55,236 nt of DNA, taken from NCBI GenBank assembly GCA_016872675.1, contig VGZG01000014.1:1-55236 (forward strand). Reading direction: 5' to 3'. This document shows positions 33,895 through 42,151 of the stretch, piece after piece. This stretch comes from Planctomycetota bacterium. Lineage in GTDB: Bacteria; Planctomycetota; UBA1135; UBA2386. The notes under the pieces are model-generated. The model did not search any database and was not told where the DNA came from. It saw only the letters and a list, made by a program, of their open reading frames with translations. Positions within the stretch are counted from its first letter, which is position 1, and every line of letters begins with the position of its first letter. Both the position numbers and the translations under genes were made by a program.

Positions 33895-34827
33895 TCAGGC
33901 CGGCCGGAGCGCGTCCAGGGCGGCGACGAAGTCGCCGGGCAGCGGTGCCGACCAGCAGGCGCCGAGGCCGGTGAGGTCGGCGGCGTGCAGCAGGGTGCGC
34001 GGGCCGTCGGCTGGCGCGGCGGTGCCGTCGCGGCGGCGGGCCACCCAGGCGAGGAAGTCCGCGTCCGACCGGCCGTACAGCGGGTCGCCGACCAGCGGAT
34101 GCCCGGCGTGGGCAAGGTGGACGCGCAACTGGTGGGTGCGCCCGGTGCGCGGTCGCAGCCGGACGAGGGCGTGGTGGGCGAAGGACGCGATGACCTCGAC
34201 GGCGGTGACGGCCGGCCGCGCGCCGGGCGCGCCCGCCGGCCAGACCGCCTGCCGCGCGCGCACGGCGGATTCGGTCGCCGGACCGATCGGGGCGTCGATG
34301 GTCCAGGCCGCGGCGGCGGGAACACCCTGCACCAACGCCAGATAGGTCTTGGTGACCGCGCCGGCGGCGAACGCCGCCATCCAGCGCGCCGCGGCTGCCG
34401 GGCGCCTCGCGACGAGCAGCACGCCGCTGGTGCTGCGGTCGAGGCGATGGATCGGTTCCAGCAGCGCGCCGGCGGCGGGCGGGTGACGCTGCGCCAGCCG
34501 CCGCAGGAACGTCCGCCCCGGCCAGCTGCTCGCGTGCTGGACCACCAGACCGGCGGGCTTGTCGATGACCACCACGTCGTCGTCGGCGTGCAGCACGGGC
34601 ACCTCGGGCTCGGCGTCGGCCGAGGTGGGTGGCATGTAGGCGACAACGTCGCCGGCGGCGAGCAACGTCGCCGCGGTCGTCGGTGCGCCATTGCGCTGCA
34701 CCGCACCGGCGGCGATCGCCGCGCGCCAGCCCGCTTCGTCCAGGTACGCGAACTGCGCCGCTAGCCACGCGGCGAGGCGCTGGCCAGCCGCCGCGGCGGG
34801 AACGCGAGAGTGTATGGTTGCCATCAT
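33895..34827 (-). CDS. RluA-family pseudouridine synthase
   Basis: A 310-residue enzyme. Residues 1-65 resemble an S4 RNA-binding domain. The catalytic motif HRLDRSTSG carries the Asp130 nucleophile. VIDKPAGLVVQ before it, and GRTHQLRVHLAHAGHPLVGDPLYG after it, are typical. It converts specific uridines in rRNA or tRNA to pseudouridine; which site (RluC, RluD or TruC type) cannot be told. ATG 34827 (or 34824) was chosen over the longer frame. It is divergent from the PKD protein, 53 bases away. Confidence 0.88.
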   Translation of the reverse strand: MMATIHSRVPAAAAGQRLAAWLAAQFAYLDEAGWRAAIAAGAVQRNGAPTTAATLLAAGDVVAYMPPTSADAEPEVPVLHADDDVVVIDKPAGLVVQHASSWPGRTFLRRLAQRHPPAAGALLEPIHRLDRSTSGVLLVARRPAAAARWMAAFAAGAVTKTYLALVQGVPAAAAWTIDAPIGPATESAVRARQAVWPAGAPGARPAVTAVEVIASFAHHALVRLRPRTGRTHQLRVHLAHAGHPLVGDPLYGRSDADFLAWVARRRDGTAAPADGPRTLLHAADLTGLGACWSAPLPGDFVAALDALRPA

Positions 34828-34880
34828 GCGGGCAAGAGAACCTTCACGATAGTGCTCGCCGCTCCAACCCCCATCGCCCC

Positions 34881-36881
34881 ATGGTCCGACTTTTCGCCGC
34901 ACTCGTGCTCACGACTGGCCTCGTTGCCCAATCGCCGCTGCAGTCCACTTTCGTCGGCGGATTGCAGATTTCGATCCCCGGTCCGGCAGCCGCGACGCAA
35001 CTGTTCGACGTCACGGTCACCGATCCGGCCGGCCTGACGATCCATCGCATCGACACCAACATCAACACCGGCTCCGGCACCAACGGCACGCTCGGCGTCT
35101 GGATCACCGGCGTCGGCGGCACGCTGCTCGGCAACGAACTCAACGCCGCGGCCTGGACCAACGTCGCGACGGCGACCCGCACGCACGCCGGCGGCCGCGT
35201 CACCTGGACCCTGCCGACGCCGTTCTACCTCGCGCCGGGCACCTACGGCATGGCGCTGCACCACGTCTCGGCCAACCCGATCTACACCAATCCGGCGACC
35301 CCGGTGCCGCCGCTGCCGAGCACCTACAGCACGCTCGAGGCGTCGCTCAACATGGTCGCCGCGCGCGTCCGCACGTCGACCGTCGCCAGCGCCTTTGGCG
35401 GCACGGGTCTCGGCAACCTGCGCCACCCCAACATCGCGCTCTACTACGTCAGCGGCGTCACGTTCGTCGACTTCGCCGGCACGCCGACCCGCGGCGCCTC
35501 GCCGCTGACAGTGAACTTCACGGCGCAGGCGTCGTCCGGCAATCCGGGCGGCATCCTGGCCTACGCCTGGGACTTCGACTTCGACGGCGTCACCGACAGC
35601 AACCTCGCCAACCCGAGCCATGTCTACGTCAACTGCGGCAACTACACCGTGTCGCTGACGATCGTCGACAGCCTCGGCGCCTACACGGCGGTCAAGCAGA
35701 ACTACGTGCAGACGGACATCGTCGTGCCGTCGTTCACCAACCAACTGATCGCGCCGAACACGCTGCAGTTCACTGACACCTCGTCGCCGCCCCCGGCGAC
35801 GTGGGACTGGGACCTCGACGGCGACGGCTTGACCGACTCGACCGCGCAGAACCCGACGTTCACGTATCCCGGCAGCTGCGGCGAGGTCAACGTCACGCTG
35901 CGCGTGCAGCGCGCGTGCCAGCCGACGGTGACGCTCAGCAAGCGCATCGCCGTCGCGACGTCGATGGAGACGACGTTCACCGGCGGCACGTTCATCAACG
36001 CGACGGCGCCGGGCGCCGCCAGCTACATGGACGTCAACGTCACCAACCCCAACGGCGTGACGATCTGCGGCCTGCACGTGCACAGCAGCGTCGCCGCCGG
36101 CAGCCCGGTGACGATCAACGTCTGGCAGAAGGCCGGCACGTACGTCGGCGCGGTGCTCGACGCGACGCAGTGGCGCCTCGTCGGCACGTCGGTGACGACG
36201 TCGCGCGGCTTCAACCAGCGCACCTTCGCGCCGCTGGCGGCGCCGGTGCACCTCGCCGCCGGCCTCAACGGCGTCGCGGTCGAGATGCTCGGCGGCTCGC
36301 CGTTCTACAGCAACCTCGGCGCGCTGACGACCTACACCAACGCCGACATGGCGATCACGACCGGCCTCGTGCAGCAGACGCCGATCTTCGGCCCGACGGC
36401 GACGTCGCCGCAGTTCTCGCCGCGCGTCTGGAACGGCGCCTTCCACTACGGGACGACGCAGACCAACAGCGCGCCGGGCTACGGCTACATCGGCGCCGGC
36501 TGCGCCGGCACGCTCGGCGTGCCGGGCAACGTCTCGTCGACGGCGCCGACGCTCGGTGGCGCGGCGAACATCACGGTCAACAAGCTGCCATTCGGCATCG
36601 CCGTCCTGGCCGTCGGCGTCAGCCGCACGTTCTCGGGCATCGGCCCGCTGCCGGTCGACCTCGGCCTGATCGGCATGCCGGGCTGCCCGCTGCGCGTCTC
36701 GTTCGAGGCGACGCTGACGATGATCGGCGCTAGCACGTCGGCGTCGCTGGCGTTCCCGATCCCGCTGACGCCGGCGCTCGTCGGCACGCAGTTGTTCACG
36801 CAGGCGCTGAGCCTCGACCCGACGCTCAACGCGTTCGGCTTCGGCATCTCGGATGCCGCCGTCATGCTCGTCGGCCAGTGA
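34881..36881 (+). CDS. Secreted PKD-domain protein with duplicated flanking domain
   Basis: A 666-residue protein. The signal peptide MVRLFAALVLTTGLVAQ is cut before Gln. A beta domain of ~170 residues starts with STFVGGLQI. PKD domains follow: AYAWDFDFDGVTDSNLANPS and a shorter WDWDLDGDGLTDS unit. A second copy of the flanking domain then starts with TTFTGGTFI. The two copies share GAA..DVxVTxPxGxTI, a VW core and a late FxLAxGxxG. The final ~130 residues are the shared C-terminal module (YIGAGCAGTLGVPG, PLPVDLGLIGMPGC, LVGTQLFTQALSLDPT, final Gln). It is probably an adhesive or structural surface protein. Confidence 0.75.
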   Translation: MVRLFAALVLTTGLVAQSPLQSTFVGGLQISIPGPAAATQLFDVTVTDPAGLTIHRIDTNINTGSGTNGTLGVWITGVGGTLLGNELNAAAWTNVATATRTHAGGRVTWTLPTPFYLAPGTYGMALHHVSANPIYTNPATPVPPLPSTYSTLEASLNMVAARVRTSTVASAFGGTGLGNLRHPNIALYYVSGVTFVDFAGTPTRGASPLTVNFTAQASSGNPGGILAYAWDFDFDGVTDSNLANPSHVYVNCGNYTVSLTIVDSLGAYTAVKQNYVQTDIVVPSFTNQLIAPNTLQFTDTSSPPPATWDWDLDGDGLTDSTAQNPTFTYPGSCGEVNVTLRVQRACQPTVTLSKRIAVATSMETTFTGGTFINATAPGAASYMDVNVTNPNGVTICGLHVHSSVAAGSPVTINVWQKAGTYVGAVLDATQWRLVGTSVTTSRGFNQRTFAPLAAPVHLAAGLNGVAVEMLGGSPFYSNLGALTTYTNADMAITTGLVQQTPIFGPTATSPQFSPRVWNGAFHYGTTQTNSAPGYGYIGAGCAGTLGVPGNVSSTAPTLGGAANITVNKLPFGIAVLAVGVSRTFSGIGPLPVDLGLIGMPGCPLRVSFEATLTMIGASTSASLAFPIPLTPALVGTQLFTQALSLDPTLNAFGFGISDAAVMLVGQ

Positions 36882-37018
36882 GTTTGGATTGCCGCCGGCG
36901 CATGGCGCGCCGGTCGGTCGCCGCGGGGCGGTCGCGCAGGCGCGGCCGCCCCGCGCGCGTTGCTGGACCGTGCTGCGCAGGCTCGTGCCGGCCGCGCCCG
37001 CGGCGTACTGTCACCCGG

Positions 37019-39733
37019 ATGCGCACCGTCCTCGCTTCACTGGTTGTCGTCGCCGCCGCCGCGGCCCAGGTCCCCGATCCCGGTTCGCTGCCGGCTGCGG
37101 GCCCGCTGCTGCCCGACGTCGTCTACGACCCGGCGATCCCGACGCCGGACCGCTTCTTCGGCTTCGCGTGGGGCGACGAGATCACGCTGCACGCCGACGT
37201 CGAGCGCTACCTGCAAGCGCTCGCCGCCGCCGCGCCCGAGCGCATGCGGCTGGTCGAGTACGGCGTCAGTTGGGAAGGCCGCAAGCTGCACGTCGCCGTC
37301 GTCGGCTCGCCCGCGAACATCCGGCGCCTCGACGACGTGCAGGCCGGCATGCAGCGGCTCGCCGACCCGCGCGGGCTCGCCGACGCCGAGGCCGAGCGGT
37401 TGGTCGCGTCGCTGCCGGCGGTGGCGATGCTGGCCAATGGCGTGCATGGCGACGAGCCATCGGGCACCGACGCGGCGCTGTTCGTGCTGCACCACCTGCT
37501 GGCGGCGCGCCCCGACGCGCTGGTGGACGCCGTGCTGCGCGAGTGCGTCGTCATCGTCGACCCGCTGCAGAATCCGGACGGTCGCGATCGCTTCGTCCAC
37601 TCGACGCGCGCCGCGCGCGGCCGCTGGGGCGACGCGACGCCGTTCGGCGCCGAGCACAGCCAGCCGTGGCCCGGCGGTCGGCCGAATCACGCGCTGTTCG
37701 ACATGAACCGCGACTGGTTCGCGCTGACGCAGCCGGAGACGCGCGCGCGCGTGCGGACGTTCCTGCAGTGGTGGCCGCTGGTCTACGTCGACCTACACGA
37801 GATGGGCGGCAACTCGTCGTACTACTTCGCGCCGCCGGCGGCGCCCCTGCACGAGGAGATCACTGCGACGCAGCGGCAGTGGCTCGATCGCTACGGCCGC
37901 AACAATGCGCGCTGGTTCGACCGGTTCGGTTTCGACTACTTCACGCGCGAGTCGTTCGACAGCTTCTATCCCGGCTACGGCGAAGGTTGGCCGACGTTCC
38001 ACGGCAGCGTCGGCATGACCTACGAGATGGCGAGCTCGCGCGGCCTGGTGTTCCGACGCAAGGACGAAAAGCTGTTGCACTACCGCGACTGCATCCGCCG
38101 TCACTTCGTCGCCTCACTCGGCACGCTCGAGACCATCGCCGGCGGCGCCAAGGAGGCGCTGCGGGCGTTCCTGGCGCATCGGCGCGCCGGCATCGCGCGC
38201 GGCGACGGCCCGACCAAGGCCTGGGTTTTCCCGGCGGTCGGCGATCGCACGCGGCTGGCGCGGCTGATGAACCTGTTGGCCGCGCAGGGCATCGAGGTGA
38301 CGCGGCTGCCGGCGGCGTGGTCGTGCGGCGCGGCGACGCCACTCGCCGGCGGCGAGCCGGCGGCGCGCGAGTTCCCCGCCGGCTCGTTCGTGGTGGCGAC
38401 GGCGCAGCCGGCGAGCACGCTGGCGACCGTGCTGCTCGAGCCCGAGGCAAAACTGGAGCCGGCGTTCCTCGCCACGCAGGTGCGGCGCGAGCAGAAGCGG
38501 CGCGACACCGAGTTCTATGACCTGACGGCCTGGGCGCTGCCGCTGTTGTTCGGCGTCGAGTCGTGGCGCATCGGCGACGCGCCGCCTGCCGGGCTCGCGG
38601 CGGTCGCCGCCGGCGCGGCGAGCAGCGGCGCTGCGCCGCTGCGGACCGAGCCGCCCAAGGTCGCGTACGTGGTGGCATGGGGCCAGAACGGCGCCGCGGC
38701 GCTGCTGGCCGAACTGCTGCGGCACGGCGTCAAGGCGCGCATCCTCGACGAGCCCTTCACCCACGACGGCGTGCGCTATTCCGCCGGCTCGTTCGTGGTG
38801 AAAGTTCACGACCAACCGGCCGACCTGCACGCGCGTATGCGCGAGTTCGCCGCCGCGCACGGCGTCACGCCGGCCTGCGCCGATGCGTCGTGGGTCGACG
38901 ACGGGCCCAACTTCGGCAGCAACGACGGCCACGCGCCGAAGGCGCCGCGTGTGGCGATGCTGTGGGATCGCCCCGTCAACGCCAACTCCGCCGGCTGGGC
39001 GCGCTATCTGCTCGAGCAGCGCTACGGCGTGCCGGTCTCGCCGATCCGCACGCACGACATCGCTCGCGCCGAGTTGGAGCGGTTCACCGTGCTCATTCTG
39101 CCCGAGGGCGCGGGCTACCAGCAGGCTCTCGGCGCCGGCGGCGCGTCGGCGATCAAGGACTTCGTGCAGCGCGGCGGCGTGCTGGTGACGCTCGGTTCGG
39201 CGTCGCGCTGGCTGATGGACAAGGACGTGGCGCTGCTCGCCAGCGAGGCGGAGTCGCGGCAGTCGCCGAAGGCCGCCGACAAGCCGAAGGAAGCAGCCAA
39301 GCCAAGCGAAGCAGACGCGCCGACGGCCGCCGACAAGCCGTTCGACTACGACGCCGCGATCCGGCCCGAGAAGGAGGCGCCACCCAGCACGCCCGGCGCG
39401 ATCCTTGCCGTCACCGTCGACCGCGATCACTGGCTCGGCTTCGGCTACGACGGCGCCGCTTCGGTCGTTCACGACAGCGCGCACATCTTCACGCCGCTCA
39501 AGCTCGATCGCGGCACGAACGTCGCGATCTACGAGGCGCCCGAGCGGCTGGTCCGCGCGGGCTTCGTGTGGGAGGCGAGCCGTAAGCAGCTGCCGCGCAA
39601 GGCGTGGCTGGTGCACCAGCCGCACGGCCGCGGCCACGTCATCGCCTTCGCCGAGGACCCCAACGTGCGCGGCTTCGCCGACGGCCTCAACCTGTTCCTG
39701 CTCAACGCCGTGCTCGGCGCCTCCGGGCGCTGA
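37019..39733 (+). CDS. Secreted M14-family zinc carboxypeptidase
   Basis: A 904-residue protein with signal peptide MRTVLASLVVVAAAAAQ, cut before Gln. The M14 domain has zinc ligands in NGVHGDEPSG and the third in VDLHEMGG; NPDGRDR and FDMNRDWFAL are typical of the large M14 proteins of environmental bacteria. The C-terminal half (~530-904) resembles a glutamine-amidotransferase-like fold found in such proteins (LILPEGAGYQ). It is broken by a Lys/Ala/Pro-rich loop near residues 745-785. It would trim C-terminal residues from peptides outside the cytoplasm. It lacks the C-terminal module of its neighbours. Confidence 0.83.
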   Translation: MRTVLASLVVVAAAAAQVPDPGSLPAAGPLLPDVVYDPAIPTPDRFFGFAWGDEITLHADVERYLQALAAAAPERMRLVEYGVSWEGRKLHVAVVGSPANIRRLDDVQAGMQRLADPRGLADAEAERLVASLPAVAMLANGVHGDEPSGTDAALFVLHHLLAARPDALVDAVLRECVVIVDPLQNPDGRDRFVHSTRAARGRWGDATPFGAEHSQPWPGGRPNHALFDMNRDWFALTQPETRARVRTFLQWWPLVYVDLHEMGGNSSYYFAPPAAPLHEEITATQRQWLDRYGRNNARWFDRFGFDYFTRESFDSFYPGYGEGWPTFHGSVGMTYEMASSRGLVFRRKDEKLLHYRDCIRRHFVASLGTLETIAGGAKEALRAFLAHRRAGIARGDGPTKAWVFPAVGDRTRLARLMNLLAAQGIEVTRLPAAWSCGAATPLAGGEPAAREFPAGSFVVATAQPASTLATVLLEPEAKLEPAFLATQVRREQKRRDTEFYDLTAWALPLLFGVESWRIGDAPPAGLAAVAAGAASSGAAPLRTEPPKVAYVVAWGQNGAAALLAELLRHGVKARILDEPFTHDGVRYSAGSFVVKVHDQPADLHARMREFAAAHGVTPACADASWVDDGPNFGSNDGHAPKAPRVAMLWDRPVNANSAGWARYLLEQRYGVPVSPIRTHDIARAELERFTVLILPEGAGYQQALGAGGASAIKDFVQRGGVLVTLGSASRWLMDKDVALLASEAESRQSPKAADKPKEAAKPSEADAPTAADKPFDYDAAIRPEKEAPPSTPGAILAVTVDRDHWLGFGYDGAASVVHDSAHIFTPLKLDRGTNVAIYEAPERLVRAGFVWEASRKQLPRKAWLVHQPHGRGHVIAFAEDPNVRGFADGLNLFLLNAVLGASGR

Positions 39734-39766
39734 GCGCGCCGGCACGGCCGATCAGCCACCGAAGGG

Positions 39767-40996
39767 TCAGTGGGCCGTGCGCGGCAGCAACGTGGCGTTG
39801 GCCATTGCGTAGTTGCCGATGATGCCGAGCAGCTGGTTCAGCACGTTGCCGTCGTACTGGATGGTGGCGTACTGGCCTGCGCCGGAGCCTTGGACGGTGA
39901 CGTTGCCGGTGCAAACGACCGCGCCGCGGATCGTGCTGGTCTCGCGCACCGTCAGGTTGCCATCGACGTAGAGCATGCCGTTGAAGTCCGAGTTGCTGCC
40001 CTGCTGGATCGTCGTGTTGCGCTTCACGATCACCAGCGCTGTGCCGCGCAGCGGCCTGCTGGCGTCGAAGCTGACGGTGTTGTTGGTCTCGATGACGACG
40101 ATGCCGTGCTCGGGCATCGGGCTTGGAATGCTGTTGGTGTCGGTGATCACGAGCGTCGCCATGGCGCGGAGCTGCTCGTAGCTCATGCCGAACACCGTCT
40201 CGTAGCTGTCGTCGTAGTTGTTCGTCGTCGCCAGACGCGGCGTGCCGGTCACACGCTGCGCGTTGTTCGGTCCAGTCGTCGGCGTGCCCGTGCCAGCCGG
40301 GTAGAAGATGCCGGCCGCCGAGCCGCCGATGATGCGACCGTTGGTGTTGATGTGACAGGAGTTGCCGTCGCCGACGTTGATGGCGGCGTTGCCGGGCAGG
40401 GTGAGCACGAGTCGCCGGTACTCGTTGCTCGCCACCTGCGAGGCGATGACTTTGTTCGGGGCCTGGTCGAACGGCACGTTGGGGTCGAACTGCTCGAAGA
40501 TGTAGCCGACGCTGCGCAGCCGCCAGATGGTGCCGGATGCCGGAGCGCCGCGCAGCGACGAGACGTCCTCGCACTCGAACTGCTGGCGCCATGCGCGGCG
40601 CTCGCTGTCCGGGTCGGTGTCCCAGCGCTTCCACACCTCGTAGCGGGCGAAGATCTTCTCGGTGACGCGGAACTCGCGGACCAGCCCGATGTTCGGGTCG
40701 ATGGTATCGAGCACCTGCGGCGAACTGGTGGTGTTGAGCAGCGGCGCGAACGCCGTCACCGGCTGCGAGGTCTGGCGCCGCAGCCAGCTGTGCGCCTCGG
40801 CGAGGCCGGAGCGCGCCACCTGCAGCGCCTGGCTCTTGCTGGCCCACGACGTGCGGTTCTTCTGGATGTGCGAGCGCAGCAGCGTCGTGCCTGTGAGGCA
40901 GATGCCCGCGACGATCATCGTGAACATCAACCCCAGGATGAGCGCGATGCCGCGCTCCTCGGTCCGTGGCGTTGCCGCATTGGGGACGTGGTCCAT
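39767..40996 (-). CDS. PilX-like type IV pilus assembly protein
   Basis: A 409-residue protein. It has a short polar start and one membrane helix, EERGIALILGLMFTMIVAG, in the style of PilX N-terminal domains (a Gly before the hydrophobic stretch after charged residues). The rest is a large beta-rich exported domain of Asn/Thr-rich strands (AVVCTGNVTVQGSGAGQ), resembling a beta helix. PilX-type proteins are minor components of type IV pili or type II secretion pseudopili. No other pilus gene is nearby. ATG 40996 was chosen. Confidence 0.65.
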   Translation of the reverse strand: MDHVPNAATPRTEERGIALILGLMFTMIVAGICLTGTTLLRSHIQKNRTSWASKSQALQVARSGLAEAHSWLRRQTSQPVTAFAPLLNTTSSPQVLDTIDPNIGLVREFRVTEKIFARYEVWKRWDTDPDSERRAWRQQFECEDVSSLRGAPASGTIWRLRSVGYIFEQFDPNVPFDQAPNKVIASQVASNEYRRLVLTLPGNAAINVGDGNSCHINTNGRIIGGSAAGIFYPAGTGTPTTGPNNAQRVTGTPRLATTNNYDDSYETVFGMSYEQLRAMATLVITDTNSIPSPMPEHGIVVIETNNTVSFDASRPLRGTALVIVKRNTTIQQGSNSDFNGMLYVDGNLTVRETSTIRGAVVCTGNVTVQGSGAGQYATIQYDGNVLNQLLGIIGNYAMANATLLPRTAH

Positions 40997-41106
40997 GATG
41001 TCGCGTTTTTCGGCATTGCGCGCGCGCCCGCTGGACGTGGGACCTCCCGTTCCTGGACCCGCAGCGGCTGCGTGCAAGGCGCCCATGCCATCGGCATGAT
41101 GCGGGC

Positions 41107-42111
41107 GTGACGTCCGCTGCCGGAACGCCCGCTGCCGCCCACACCCGCCTTGCCGCGCTGTCGCTGGCTGTCGCGGTGATCCTGTTGGCGGTCAAGTCGT
41201 ACGCGTGGCTGCTGACCGGCTCGCAGGCGATCTTCAGCGACGCCGCCGAGTCGATCGTCAATGTCGTCGCCGCCGCCTTCGCGCTGCGCGTGCTGTCGTG
41301 GGCCGGCCAGCCCGCCGATCGCGAGCACCCGTTCGGCCACGGCAAGATCGAGTTCTTCTCGGCCGCGTTCGAGGGCGGCCTGGTCGTCGCCGCCGCGCTC
41401 GCGATCCTGTGGCAGGCGACCGACGCCCTGATCGACGGCTCGAAGCCGCAGCAACTCGACATCGGCCTGATGCTGACCTTCGGCGCCGGCCTCGCCAACG
41501 GCGCGCTCGGCTGGCTGTTGGTGCGCCATGGCCGCAAGCACCAGTCCGCCGCCATCGAGGCCGACGGCCACCATGTGCTATCGGACTTCGTCACCAGCCT
41601 CGGCGTCGTCATCGGCCTGCTGACGGTCTATGTCACCGGCGTCTGGTGGCTCGATCCGGCGATCGCGGCGCTGATGGGACTGTGGCTGCTGCGCACCGGC
41701 TGGCGGCTCGTCCGCACCTCGGTCGGCGCGCTGCTCGACGAGGAGGATCCGGGGTTCGTACAGCGGCTCGTCACGATGCTGCAACCGCACGTGCGCGATG
41801 GCTTCATCCGCATCCACCAGTTGCGCGCGATCCGCGCTGGTCGCTTCCACCACGTCAGCGCGCACCTCGTCGTGCCGGAGTTCTGGCCGGTGTCGCGGGC
41901 GCACGCCGCGGCCGACCAGCTCGCCGCCAAGGTGCTCGCCGAGTTCGAGGGCGACATCGACTTCCACACCGACCCGTGCGAGCGCAAGTTCTGCGCCGCC
42001 TGCGACCTCGCCGACTGCCCGGTGCGCGCGGCCGCCTTCCGTGGCCGGCCGCCGCTCACGGTCGAGGAAGTCGTCGCGCCGGATCCGGCGTCGCACGTTC
42101 CCGGCGGGTGA
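41107..42111 (+). CDS. Cation diffusion facilitator (CDF) metal exporter with Cys-rich tail
   Basis: A 334-residue protein with six membrane helices in residues ~15-200. Metal-site motifs are FSDAAESIVNVV in helix 2 and DGHHVLSDFVTS in helix 5. A cytoplasmic domain has HQLRAIRAGRFHHVSAHLVVPE. The end carries CX4CX2CX4C (CERKFCAACDLADC), an extra likely metal site. It would export Zn, Fe or Mn in exchange for protons. The start is GTG 41107, divergent from the PilX-like gene. Confidence 0.88.
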   Translation: MTSAAGTPAAAHTRLAALSLAVAVILLAVKSYAWLLTGSQAIFSDAAESIVNVVAAAFALRVLSWAGQPADREHPFGHGKIEFFSAAFEGGLVVAAALAILWQATDALIDGSKPQQLDIGLMLTFGAGLANGALGWLLVRHGRKHQSAAIEADGHHVLSDFVTSLGVVIGLLTVYVTGVWWLDPAIAALMGLWLLRTGWRLVRTSVGALLDEEDPGFVQRLVTMLQPHVRDGFIRIHQLRAIRAGRFHHVSAHLVVPEFWPVSRAHAAADQLAAKVLAEFEGDIDFHTDPCERKFCAACDLADCPVRAAAFRGRPPLTVEEVVAPDPASHVPGG

Positions 42112-42151
42112 TCGCCGCGGCCACCGGTCGCCGGGCTCGTCCGCGCGCCCG

